A DNA stretch of 64,000 bases from Mucilaginibacter segetis. GTDB lineage: Bacteria > Bacteroidota > Bacteroidia > Sphingobacteriales > Sphingobacteriaceae. Position numbers and translations under genes: made by a program. Below, piece after piece: positions 27,922-35,654 of the stretch. The notes beneath the pieces were generated by a model. That model searched no databases, was not told where the DNA came from, and worked only from the letters and a program-made list of their open reading frames with translations. Position 1 is the stretch's first letter. The number at the start of each line of letters is the position of its first letter. Location: the NCBI RefSeq assembly GCF_016522075.1, contig NZ_JAEHFW010000002.1:62001-126000 (forward strand), read 5' to 3'.

Positions 27922-27980
27922 CTCGATTTCTTTTCTTTCCATAATTGTTCAGTTTAGTTGGATTTATGTTGGTTAATGAT

Positions 27981-28763
27981 TTAGTTGCTTTTTAAAATAA
28001 GATACTTAGCGAGATCGGCGGCGGCCTTGTTGTTTTCATAAACAGCGGGTAACCTGCCGTTAACATATTCATTGTAAAGCCAGGGATCTGCAACGGCAAG
28101 TACGGTTCCTTTACCATAGGCGGTAACAGCCGCTATAGTTGCACCACTTGTTGAACGCAAAACAGTTTTAGCCTTTTTTGAAATACTTATGCTGCACACA
28201 TCTTTCATGAAAGCCATTTTAGCCGTTTTAAATATGGGGTTATTGTTAAGCACCACCTCCCCGTCGTTAAAGTGAGCATCGTCAGTTACATGATTCTGCA
28301 GATCGTTATTAAAGTGCATCCCAAACCTGCCTGCCAGTATATTAAAATGAGTAAGTTCCACATTCGCGCTGTCATTAGCCATCATCACCAAAACGCCGCC
28401 GTTTTTAACCCACTGCGCAATATTATCAGCATCGCACTTAGTTATGTAGTTAGGGTTTGGATTTTCCTTTTTACTGTCAGGATCAACAATGATGTATATT
28501 GCAACTCCCTTTAAGTTTTGTGACGTAGGTGCGGAATCGATATGGGTAAGTGTTGCGCCCTGTGATCTGAAAATATCCCCCCATATGGAAAATCCGGAGT
28601 TGGCTGTATCCTCCCACATATAATGAAACCTGGCAACCGTACCATTTTTCTCCCGGTGTGTTTCGTGATTGAAATAATAATCGAGCGCAACAGTTTGTGC
28701 ACTTACTTTTAAAATAGCAATTGGATACACGAAGAGTATAATAATGAAAAACTTTCGTTTCAT
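27981..28763 (-). CDS. Exported DUF4350-like protein
   Basis: A 260-residue exported protein (signal peptide ending KVSAQ). The mature part has a class I glutamine amidotransferase-like Rossmann architecture: 'GVAIYIIVDPD', 'NIAQWVKNGGVLVMMANDSAN', and a C-terminal 'AAVTAYGKGTVLAVADPWLYNEYVNGR'. This pattern matches the DUF4350-type domain often found next to, or fused to, unsaturated uronyl hydrolases of GH88/GH105 in Bacteroidota. No catalytic Cys is evident in a nucleophile elbow, so it may be non-enzymatic. It sits between the LacI gene and SusC, on the same strand, and probably belongs to the polyuronate locus. Confidence 0.65.
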   Translation of the reverse strand: MKRKFFIIILFVYPIAILKVSAQTVALDYYFNHETHREKNGTVARFHYMWEDTANSGFSIWGDIFRSQGATLTHIDSAPTSQNLKGVAIYIIVDPDSKKENPNPNYITKCDADNIAQWVKNGGVLVMMANDSANVELTHFNILAGRFGMHFNNDLQNHVTDDAHFNDGEVVLNNNPIFKTAKMAFMKDVCSISISKKAKTVLRSTSGATIAAVTAYGKGTVLAVADPWLYNEYVNGRLPAVYENNKAAADLAKYLILKSN

Positions 28764-28876
28764 TCTATAATAAGATTTATCGATATGCAGGATTTATAAT
28801 TGGCGCAGTTTTAACTGCACATATCAAAAATACCTTGATTACCTTTGGCTTCGCAGTTTTAGCACATATTTATTTA

Positions 28877-28892
28877 CGATATCGTTTTCGCT
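28877..28892. promoter_or_regulatory. Possible LacI-family operator upstream of the DUF4350 gene
   Basis: CGATATCGTTTTCGCT resembles the core of the operator arms at 34.8 kb (CGATAACGTTTGCGTA), agreeing at 12 of the first 14 positions. It lies about 115 bases upstream of the DUF4350 start, in the gap after the LacI gene. If real, the same LacI protein would control the outer-membrane part of the locus. Confidence 0.35.
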
Positions 28893-28984
28893 CGGCGATA
28901 ATCAAGGCCAAAATAAGGCCATCCTCATCCCTGCGATCAGGGAAAAGTTAAAAACACTAAGTACTGTTGTAAATTAACTGATGA

Positions 28985-30019
28985 TCAGTTTTTAGGAGAG
29001 GTTGACCGGCGCGTTACCAATTGGGTAGGAAGCACCATTGTTTCAAATTCGTAAACGGGCCTTTTACTGAGTATAAGATTTAACAATAGTTCTGTTGCCT
29101 TTTGCCCCATTTCAAACCCGGGTTGATAAACAGAGCTTAATGAGGGGCTCAAAACATCGGCTAACATGGTGTTTGTAAAACCAACGATCGCCATTTCCTG
29201 TGGTATTTTTATACCTAATTTATTAAGGAGAAATAAAGAAGTAGTGGTAATACGATCTGATGTTGTTAAAATAGCATCCGGTTTATTTTTTAACAACAGT
29301 AATTCATTTAATGCTTTCTCTATTTCGCCTACATCACGTCCGCCGTGCGGACAATGTTTAATGTATTCATCAGGAATTGTTATACCGGCTTCTTCCATCG
29401 CTTTTTTATAACCGGCAAACCGCTCTCGGGTGATAGAAATATTTGGCGGGCTGGTAATATGAGCAATACGCCTGTACCCGCCATCCAGTAAATGGCGCGT
29501 AGCATCGTATCCTCCTTTAAAGTTATCGGATATTACTTTATGTGTTTCGATCTCGTCAGTAATACGATCAAAAAAAACAATAGGTAAACCCAGTTCATTC
29601 AGCCTTTTAAGATGTCCCAGATCATGCGTTTCTGTAGAAAGGGAGATAAGCAGCCCATCTATAGACCGATGGGTAAGGTGCTCCACGTTTTTCACCTCCA
29701 GATCATAAGACTCGTGTGTTTGTGTTATAATAACATTAAACCCGGCTTTATATGCTACGGACTCGATACCATTTATAACCTGCGAAAAAAACTGATTTTC
29801 AATTGTAGATACTACTATCCCTATTGATTTGCTATTCCCTTGTTTTAAACTCTGAGCAATAGGATTAGGACGATAGTTATGCTCACGGGCATAATCATTT
29901 ACCAGTTTTTTGGTCTTCTCACTTATCTCGTAACTATCGCGCAGCGCTTTTGATACCGTTGATACCGATAGATTAAGCGCTGTAGCAATATCTTTTATGG
30001 TAATAGTATTAAAGTTCAT
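28985..30019 (-). CDS. LacI family transcriptional regulator of the polyuronate locus
   Basis: A 344-residue LacI/GalR repressor. The N-terminal HTH 'TIKDIATALNLSVSTVSKALRDSYEISEKTKK' spans about residues 7-38, the hinge helix is 'NPIAQSLKQGNSK', and the periplasmic-binding-like effector domain runs from 'SIGIVVSTIENQFFSQVINGIE' to the C-terminus. It lies 84 bases downstream of the hexuronate-type transporter gene and upstream of DUF4350-SusC-SusD, all on one strand. The effector is probably a pathway intermediate such as a keto-deoxy sugar acid; that is inference. Candidate operators are the arms at 34827-34910 and a weaker site at 28877-28892. Confidence 0.9.
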   Translation of the reverse strand: MNFNTITIKDIATALNLSVSTVSKALRDSYEISEKTKKLVNDYAREHNYRPNPIAQSLKQGNSKSIGIVVSTIENQFFSQVINGIESVAYKAGFNVIITQTHESYDLEVKNVEHLTHRSIDGLLISLSTETHDLGHLKRLNELGLPIVFFDRITDEIETHKVISDNFKGGYDATRHLLDGGYRRIAHITSPPNISITRERFAGYKKAMEEAGITIPDEYIKHCPHGGRDVGEIEKALNELLLLKNKPDAILTTSDRITTTSLFLLNKLGIKIPQEMAIVGFTNTMLADVLSPSLSSVYQPGFEMGQKATELLLNLILSKRPVYEFETMVLPTQLVTRRSTSPKN

Positions 30020-30029
30020 ATGGGCCGCG

Positions 30030-30056
30030 TGTTAAGTACAAGTACCGTGCTTAACA
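30030..30056. promoter_or_regulatory. Inverted repeat just upstream of the LacI gene
   Basis: TGTTAAGTAC at 30030-30039 and GTGCTTAACA at 30047-30056 pair at 9 of 10 positions around a 7-base spacer, beginning 11 bases before the LacI start codon. The position suggests an autoregulatory operator or a translation-blocking hairpin in the leader of the LacI mRNA. Confidence 0.4.
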
Positions 30057-30103
30057 TTGTACCAATGTAAAGAAAATACTATCTAATTGCTAATTTAATT
30101 GCA

Positions 30104-31390
30104 CTACAATTTCACAACTTTCATACGGGGTGCCAGCAAATGCATTATTAACCAGGCAAATAGGTAGGCACATGCGCATACGGTAAAAATGATGTTATAT
30201 CCGGCGGTAATATTACCGGCATCCTTATATGTTTCCAGTACCCAGCCAATGAAAGACGGGAAAATTATACCGCCGATGGAACCTGCCATACCGCCTATCC
30301 CTACAACAGAACTCACTGCTTTTTTAGGGAACATATCTGATGTGGTAGTAAAAATATTAGCGCTCCAGGCCTGATGTGCAGCGGCCGCTAAACTTATCAA
30401 ACCTACCGCCTGCCAAATATTTGTAGCATAGCGTGCTGCAAATATGGGCACTACACAAAGCGCAAAAATAAGCATAGTGGTTTTGCGGGCTCTGAATACA
30501 GGCATTCCGCTTTTTATTAACCACGACGACAAATATCCGCCGCCAATACTGCCAACGGTAGTTGCCGTGTAAACCAATGCCAGCGGCAAACTTGGTTTAG
30601 AAAGGTCCAGATTGAATGTACTTGAAAAATAGGATGGCAACCAAAATAAAAAGAAATACCAAATTGGATCGGTAAGGAATTTACCCACTACAAATACCCA
30701 GGTTTGCCTTATACCAAACAGCCTCGTCCATTTTACCTTCTGCCGGGGTTCGTCAGAAGGTTCATCTGAATCACTATGTACATGCTCATATTCAGCCGCG
30801 TTTATTTTTTTATGCTTATTAGGTATCTCGTAAAATATCCACCAGAAAATGAGCCATACAAAACCCAACGCGCCCGTAATAATAAACGCCATTTGCCATC
30901 CGTAGATGCCTAATATCCACGGAACCATTACCGGGGCCAGTACCGCGCCTATATTTGCACCCGAATTAAATATACCTGTTGCCAGTGCACGTTCCTTTTT
31001 TGGAAACCATTCTGCCACTACTTTAATAGCTGCAGGGAAATTTCCCGACTCGCCTAAACCCAACGCCGCCCGCACGGAAGCAAAACCAAGTGTTGTTTTA
31101 ACAACCGCGTGCAACATGGCCGCTACACTCCAAACTATTAATGAAACTGCATATCCTAACTTAGTGCCCAGTTTATCAATAAATCCGCCAAAAGCAAGTA
31201 ACCCCAAGGCGTAAGCAGCCTGAAAAGCCATAACAATATGACTATAGTCTTCTTCCGTCCATGCAAACTGCTTTTCCAATGTAGGTTTTAACAACCCTAT
31301 AACCTGCCTGTCTAAATAATTTATGGTTGTGGCAAAAAACAATAAGGTTACTACCACCCAGCGGTAGTTGGTTTTTTTGATATCGGTCAT
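30104..31390 (-). CDS. MFS transporter, hexuronate (ExuT-like) family
   Basis: A 428-residue transporter of the major facilitator superfamily, anion:cation symporter branch. About twelve membrane helices are visible; the N-terminal 'INYLDRQVIGLLKPTLEKQF' and the loop 'RAALGLGESGNFPAAIKVVAEWFPKKERALATGIFNSG' region (residues about 108-145) are typical of ExuT and related sugar-acid carriers. It probably brings hexuronates or their unsaturated monomers across the inner membrane. It lies 17 bases downstream of kdgA and is followed by the LacI gene. Confidence 0.88.
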   Translation of the reverse strand: MTDIKKTNYRWVVVTLLFFATTINYLDRQVIGLLKPTLEKQFAWTEEDYSHIVMAFQAAYALGLLAFGGFIDKLGTKLGYAVSLIVWSVAAMLHAVVKTTLGFASVRAALGLGESGNFPAAIKVVAEWFPKKERALATGIFNSGANIGAVLAPVMVPWILGIYGWQMAFIITGALGFVWLIFWWIFYEIPNKHKKINAAEYEHVHSDSDEPSDEPRQKVKWTRLFGIRQTWVFVVGKFLTDPIWYFFLFWLPSYFSSTFNLDLSKPSLPLALVYTATTVGSIGGGYLSSWLIKSGMPVFRARKTTMLIFALCVVPIFAARYATNIWQAVGLISLAAAAHQAWSANIFTTTSDMFPKKAVSSVVGIGGMAGSIGGIIFPSFIGWVLETYKDAGNITAGYNIIFTVCACAYLFAWLIMHLLAPRMKVVKL

Positions 31391-31407
31391 AATTGGTTTA
31401 CTTAAAA

Positions 31408-32067
31408 TTACCTTGCGTTATTTACTAATTGTATAGCCCGCAAAGCTTCTGTATATAATTGATCGTATGCTTTGTTCTCTAACACGGCCTGGGTTATCAG
31501 CTTGCTTCCCATTCCAACAGCTGATGCTCCTGCGTTAAACCATCCACCTATATTTTGCTGGCTCATCTCCACCCCTCCGGTTGGCATCATGGCAAGTTCG
31601 GGAAAAATATCCTTAACTGCTGATAAAAATCCGGGGCCTAATATGTTTGAAGGGAAAAGCTTTACCATGGTTGCACCAAGCAGTTGTGCTTTATATATTT
31701 CCGTTGGGGTCATGCAGCCCGGTATCCAAAGCAGGTCGTGTTGCTGAGCAATCGTGGCAACATCCGGATTTACCAGCGGAGCAATAATAAAATCTGCCCC
31801 TACGTTTATGAAACGCGTGGCTTCTTCTTTGCTTTTTACAGTACCAATGCCCAACAGCATATCAGGCAGCTCAGTTTGCTGTAGCTTTTTTAGTATCGCA
31901 AAGTTTCCTTCAGCATTTGCGCCCCGGTTGGTATACTCAATAACCCGGATTCCTGCTTTATACAAGGCCCGGGTAATGGCAATACTGCCCTCAGAACTTG
32001 CATCATAAAATAAAGGAAGTAAGCCCTGTTTAATGATACTATTTTTAATATGTTCTTTAGTCATCAT
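31408..32067 (-). CDS. kdgA: 2-dehydro-3-deoxy-6-phosphogluconate aldolase
   Basis: A 219-residue class I aldolase of the KDPG/KHG family. The Schiff-base Lys136 is in 'ATMVKLFPSNILGPGF', the general acid/base Glu44 in 'VIEYTNRG', and the phosphate-binding glycines in 'MMPTGGV'. It splits 2-keto-3-deoxy-6-phosphogluconate into pyruvate and glyceraldehyde-3-phosphate, the last step of the uronate pathway. The start (ATG at 32067 or 32064) overlaps the end of the kinase gene, showing translational coupling. The usual name in Enterobacteria is eda. Confidence 0.9.
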   Translation of the reverse strand: MMTKEHIKNSIIKQGLLPLFYDASSEGSIAITRALYKAGIRVIEYTNRGANAEGNFAILKKLQQTELPDMLLGIGTVKSKEEATRFINVGADFIIAPLVNPDVATIAQQHDLLWIPGCMTPTEIYKAQLLGATMVKLFPSNILGPGFLSAVKDIFPELAMMPTGGVEMSQQNIGGWFNAGASAVGMGSKLITQAVLENKAYDQLYTEALRAIQLVNNAR

Positions 32068-33094
32068 GTTTAATAGCTTTAATTACCTGTGCAACAGTAC
32101 TGTTTGTAGCATCTCCTTTAATAAATAATTTCTTAAAGGCGGCGGCTGTTGCAAAACTCAAACATTCCGAAACCGGCAGTTTATTATAATAGCCATAAAT
32201 AAGGCCGGCCATAAAACAGTCACCGCTTCCTACTTTATCAATCACACTTTCGGCATTGTATTCAGATGAAACTTCCATCTTACCCTGCTGAAATAAGGTG
32301 GTATAATATTTTATATGACCGTTATCACCAAACCTGAAAGTGTTGGCAACCGCTTTGCAATCAGGGTACTGTTCTGTAAGTTTTTTCGAAACACTCAATG
32401 CTTCGGTTAGGTAATCGGCCTTGCTGCATTGCTGTTGTAACTGTTTATTAACGGGTATACCCAGCAAACTTTCCGCGGCCCAGATATTACCCATTATCAG
32501 GTTACAATATTTAACTAACCCCGGCATTACTTCCGTTGAAGAAACGCCATATTGCCATAACTTTGAGCGGTAATTGAGATCAACAGAAATGGTAATATCA
32601 CGTGCCGATGCAGCTATTAACGCTTCTTCGCATAACTTAGCAGCCTTCAAACTTACCGCGGGGCAAATTGCGCTGAAATGAAACCATGTTACGCCGGTTA
32701 ATATTTCATCCCAGTTAACGGTATCCGTCTCCAGTTCAGCAAACGCCGATGCCGCACGATCATACACCACGGTATCGTGTTTCATATCCGCACCGGTTGT
32801 TAAGTAAAACAGGCCAAGCCTTGCGCCGCTTTTAAAAATAGCCGAGGTAACCACACCCCGGCCACCAATATAATTAATCAACCACTCTGCAAGTCCGTTA
32901 TCAGGTAGTACCGTAAAGTATTTTGTTTCGATTCCCCATAATGCCAGGGCCGTTGCCACATTTAATTCAGCGCCGCCAACATACACCGGTAGCTGATTAT
33001 TTTTAAGCCAGTTACCTTCACTATCCGGACTAAGCCGTAACAGCAGTTCGCCAAAGGTTAATACCGTTCCGTTGCCTGCTGTAGTTAAACCCAT
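32057..33094 (-). CDS. kdgK: 2-dehydro-3-deoxygluconokinase (PfkB family)
   Basis: A 345-residue PfkB-type sugar kinase. It begins 'MGLTTAGNGTVLTFGELLLRLSP', has the sugar-binding 'YVGGAELNVATALALWG', and ends with the ATP/catalytic motif 'DKVGSGDCFMAGLIYG' containing the base Asp. It phosphorylates 2-keto-3-deoxygluconate to KDPG. I use the ATG at 33094, whose A is shared with the stop codon of the upstream dehydrogenase (TAATG); the longer frame to 33133 would start inside that gene. It overlaps kdgA at its 3' end. Confidence 0.9.
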   Translation of the reverse strand: MGLTTAGNGTVLTFGELLLRLSPDSEGNWLKNNQLPVYVGGAELNVATALALWGIETKYFTVLPDNGLAEWLINYIGGRGVVTSAIFKSGARLGLFYLTTGADMKHDTVVYDRAASAFAELETDTVNWDEILTGVTWFHFSAICPAVSLKAAKLCEEALIAASARDITISVDLNYRSKLWQYGVSSTEVMPGLVKYCNLIMGNIWAAESLLGIPVNKQLQQQCSKADYLTEALSVSKKLTEQYPDCKAVANTFRFGDNGHIKYYTTLFQQGKMEVSSEYNAESVIDKVGSGDCFMAGLIYGYYNKLPVSECLSFATAAAFKKLFIKGDATNSTVAQVIKAIKHDD

Positions 33095-33909
33095 TATACC
33101 CCGCCAAATATTGAGAAACCGCCATCCACACATATCATTGAACCGGTCACAAACGCCGATGCATCACTAAGCAGCCAAACCAATGCCCCTATCAACTCAT
33201 CCGGATTGCCAAAACGTTTAAAGGGGGTTTGCTTAATAACCAATTCGCCCCTTGGGGTATATCCTCCCTCAGGCTTAGTTAGCAGATCCCGGTTTTGTTC
33301 CGTCAGGAAAAAGCCCGGAGCCAAAGCGTTCATTCTTATGGCATCTCCGTAACGGTTAGCCAATTCAACCGAGAACCATTGATTATAGCAATCAACCGCA
33401 GCCTTTCCCATATTGTAACCCAATACTTTGGTTATGGCCCGTTTTGAATTCATAGAAGAGATATTTACAATACTGCCTTTGCCTGTTTTAGCAATAGCTT
33501 CGCCAAAAACCTGCGTAGGCAACAGCGTACCCCAAAGGTTCAGGCCCATTACCTTTTTCATGCCCTGCAGATTCATGCTGAAAATATCTTCGCCGGGTTG
33601 CAGCACCCCATCCGGCATATTACCACCGGCTCCGTTCACCAATCCGTCTATCCGCCCGAATTTATCCATAATAAGCGCCTTTGCGCGTTGTAAAGACTCC
33701 TCCTCCATAACATCCGCCACCAAAGCAACAGCACTTCCGCCATTTTTATTGATCGCTTCAGCACGCTCTTCAGCTACAGCCTTGTTTCTTCCTAAAATAC
33801 CAACAGCACCACCCGCAGCTACAATACCATTAATGAACGATTTGCCGAGTATGCCCGTGCCGCCTGTTACTACTATTACTTTCCCTGTTAATGAATAATT
33901 ACCTGCCAT
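33094..33909 (-). CDS. SDR oxidoreductase, D-mannonate oxidoreductase (fructuronate reductase)-like
   Basis: A 271-residue short-chain dehydrogenase with 'VIVVTGGTGILGKSFINGI' cofactor motif, 'NGAGGNMPDGVLQPGEDIF', a Ser in 'VNISSMNSKRAITKV' and the YxxxK pair in 'YNMGKAAV'. The insertions and the C-terminal 'APGFFLTEQNRDLL' and 'FVTGSMICVDGGFSIFGGV' follow the Bacteroidota D-mannonate oxidoreductase SDR type rather than the 253-residue KduD of Enterobacteria. The operon position between kduI and kdgK would predict KduD. It may reduce fructuronate to mannonate (feeding the uxuA product on the other side), reduce the KduI product, or both. It starts four bases after the kduI stop. Confidence 0.8.
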   Translation of the reverse strand: MAGNYSLTGKVIVVTGGTGILGKSFINGIVAAGGAVGILGRNKAVAEERAEAINKNGGSAVALVADVMEEESLQRAKALIMDKFGRIDGLVNGAGGNMPDGVLQPGEDIFSMNLQGMKKVMGLNLWGTLLPTQVFGEAIAKTGKGSIVNISSMNSKRAITKVLGYNMGKAAVDCYNQWFSVELANRYGDAIRMNALAPGFFLTEQNRDLLTKPEGGYTPRGELVIKQTPFKRFGNPDELIGALVWLLSDASAFVTGSMICVDGGFSIFGGV

Positions 33910-33913
33910 TATA

Positions 33914-34744
33914 TTATCTTATATCCTCTATCCTGATCGCATCCATATCGGTGTAGTCAAGATTTTCACCCCCCATGCCCCAGATAAAACTATAGTTACT
34001 GGTACCTGCACCGGAGTGCATGCTCCAGGGCGGCGACACTACTACACCGTAATTATCTATTAAAACATGCCTTGATTCGGTTTCCTCGCCCATCAAATGA
34101 AACACACGTTGCCCTTCGGGTATGTCAAAATAAAAATACGCTTCCATCCTCCTGTCATGAACATGCGGAGGCATGGTATTCCATACACTACCCGGATGTA
34201 ATATGGTAAGCCCCATTACCAGTTGACAGCTTTTTATACCGTTTGTGTGGATATACTTGTTTATAGTCCGCTTATTTGACATTGCAGCATCTCCTGCATG
34301 TACCTTTTCCGCGCTATCTATCGGCATTAAAACCGTAGGGTATGTTTTATGAGCCGGTGCCGACAGCAAATAAAAAACCGGAGGCTTTGCGCTATCCTTT
34401 GCCCTAAAAGTAACACCCTGTACGCCCCTGCCTACGTAAAGGCAATCAAGCTTGTTTAAAGTATAGGTTTCATTTGCTACGGTTATCTCTCCTTCACCAC
34501 CCACATTAATGATACCCACTTCGCGGCGTTCTAAAAAAAAGTCAGATTTCAGGTTATCATAGTTCCCAAGATCAATACTTTTATTAACCGGGTGCACAAC
34601 ACCCGCTATAATTCTGTCGTAATGGGTGTATACACAGTTGATCTCATCTGCTTTTAACAGATCTGCAACTAAAAAACGGTCACGAATTTGAGCGGTCTGA
34701 TAACTTTTAAAATCATCAGGATGAACGCTATGTAGTACTTTCAA
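33914..34744 (-). CDS. kduI: 5-dehydro-4-deoxy-D-glucuronate isomerase
   Basis: A 276-residue zinc-dependent isomerase that converts 5-keto-4-deoxyuronate to 2,5-diketo-3-deoxygluconate after unsaturated uronate release. The metal ligands are visible as the His-x-His and Glu in 'MPPHVHDRRMEAYFYF' and a later His in 'PWSMHSGAG'. The N-terminus MKVLHSVHPDDF aligns with the E. coli protein only if translation begins at a TTG codon at 34742-34744; no in-frame ATG lies nearby. It is the first gene of the leftward operon kduI-SDR-kdgK-kdgA-MFS-LacI. Confidence 0.92.
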   Translation of the reverse strand: MKVLHSVHPDDFKSYQTAQIRDRFLVADLLKADEINCVYTHYDRIIAGVVHPVNKSIDLGNYDNLKSDFFLERREVGIINVGGEGEITVANETYTLNKLDCLYVGRGVQGVTFRAKDSAKPPVFYLLSAPAHKTYPTVLMPIDSAEKVHAGDAAMSNKRTINKYIHTNGIKSCQLVMGLTILHPGSVWNTMPPHVHDRRMEAYFYFDIPEGQRVFHLMGEETESRHVLIDNYGVVVSPPWSMHSGAGTSNYSFIWGMGGENLDYTDMDAIRIEDIR

Positions 34745-34763
34745 TGCAAAAAGTGTTATTTGG

Positions 34764-34794
34764 TAAACTTATAATTGTTCAGCAAGTGTACAAT
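34764..34794 (-). promoter_or_regulatory. Candidate Bacteroidota-type promoter for the kduI operon
   Basis: On the minus strand ATTG (34791-34794) is followed after exactly 19 bases by TAAGTTTA (34764-34771). This is close to the Bacteroidota consensus TTTG-N19-TAnnTTTG, with one mismatch in each element. It lies 20 bases before the TTG start of kduI. An ATAATTGT/ACAATTAT inverted repeat (34771-34778, 34790-34797) overlaps it. Confidence 0.4.
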
Positions 34795-34826
34795 TATGAC
34801 ACTTTAATTTGAAACAAAAGACCTGA

Positions 34827-34910
34827 TATTTCTACGCAAACGTTATCGAAGATTTTTAAAACCAGGGTAATGTTTATACACTCTGCTACGATAACGTTTG
34901 CGTAGAAATA
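34827..34910. promoter_or_regulatory. Paired inverted operator arms (LacI type) between the divergent polyuronate operons
   Basis: Two perfectly complementary 22-base arms lie at 34827-34848 and 34889-34910, separated by 40 bases, in the 278-base divergent region. Each arm contains a core GCAAACGTTATC (or its complement) that is itself an imperfect palindrome around a central CG, the pattern bound by LacI/GalR dimers. The arm-to-arm repeat distance is 62 bases, close to six helical turns, which would put two bound dimers on one face of the DNA. The LacI protein encoded at 28985-30019 is the obvious candidate ligand. A long-stem hairpin in RNA is the alternative reading. Confidence 0.7.
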
Positions 34911-34937
34911 GTGCCTTAAAAGGCATTTAATATGCCA

Positions 34938-34968
34938 TTTACATCGTAATATTGAACTTGTAACTTTA
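34938..34968 (+). promoter_or_regulatory. Candidate promoter for the rightward polyuronate operon
   Basis: TTTA (34938-34941) is followed after 19 bases by TAACTTTA (34961-34968), one mismatch from each part of the Bacteroidota consensus TTTG-N19-TAnnTTTG. It lies 55 bases upstream of the YhcH-family start and 28 bases downstream of the right operator arm. Confidence 0.35.
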
Positions 34969-35022
34969 AGCGGATACTTCCGGCACACATGTTACTACTT
35001 ATAAACCAAGTTATAATCTATC

Positions 35023-35634
35023 ATGAAAGTTAAACTTATATACCGGCTTGCAATAGCCATGATTGGTTTTATTACAATGGAAAACACTGCAATTGCACAG
35101 CAAAACATAAGTCATAAAAATGCCGAAAAATGGCTTAAAAAGGGTGAATGGAAAAACGGCCTTAAATTAAAGGTTGATAATTCTGTAGACGCCGATGAAT
35201 TTTACAAACAATATCATCATAATAAAGCTGTTTGGGATAAGGTATTTACCTTTTTAAAGCAAACCAACCTGGATACTTTAAGCCCCGGTAAACATATCAT
35301 AGATGGTGATAATGCCTACGCCAGCGTTACAGAGGGCCCTTCAAAAGAACCTGATAAGGCTACCTGGGAGTCGCATAAAAAATACATTGATCTGCAATAC
35401 GTAATAAAGGGGAAAGAGAAAATAGAAGTGGCAGATGTAAGCACGGCTCATGTTATAAAGCCCTATGATGCCGCAAAAGATGTAGCTAATTATACAGCAA
35501 ACGGCATCACTTATACCGCCGCTCCAGGCACATTTTTCCTGTTCTTTCCGCAAAATGCGCATAAGCCAAACATAAAAGTAACCGGATACGATATTGTAAA
35601 AAAACTGGTAATAAAAATTAAGGTAGCCGAGTAA
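35023..35634 (+). CDS. Exported YhcH/YjgK/YiaL (DUF386) family protein
   Basis: A 203-residue protein with a signal peptide (cleavage probably after ENTAIAQ) and a YhcH/YiaL-type beta-sandwich domain. The family motifs are visible as 'WESHKKYIDLQYVIKGKEKI' and 'GTFFLFFPQNAHKPNIKV', the latter with the metal-binding His. Family members such as TabA and YhcH are normally cytoplasmic and occur in uronate, sialate and anhydro-sugar operons, possibly as mutarotases or isomerases. A secreted form is unusual and suggests it acts on sugars in the periplasm. It heads the rightward operon; 20 bases separate it from GH88. Confidence 0.82.
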   Translation: MKVKLIYRLAIAMIGFITMENTAIAQQNISHKNAEKWLKKGEWKNGLKLKVDNSVDADEFYKQYHHNKAVWDKVFTFLKQTNLDTLSPGKHIIDGDNAYASVTEGPSKEPDKATWESHKKYIDLQYVIKGKEKIEVADVSTAHVIKPYDAAKDVANYTANGITYTAAPGTFFLFFPQNAHKPNIKVTGYDIVKKLVIKIKVAE

Positions 35635-35654
35635 GGCTCCATAAATATATATTC

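Noticed and set aside
33428-33898. 156-residue plus-strand frame over the SDR gene
   Set aside because: Antisense to the Rossmann and YxxxK region of the SDR; composition is typical of a mirror frame.
33094-33909. Straight assignment of the SDR as KduD
   Set aside because: Length and C-terminal motifs match the mannonate-oxidoreductase SDR type better; only the gene order argues for KduD, so no symbol was given.
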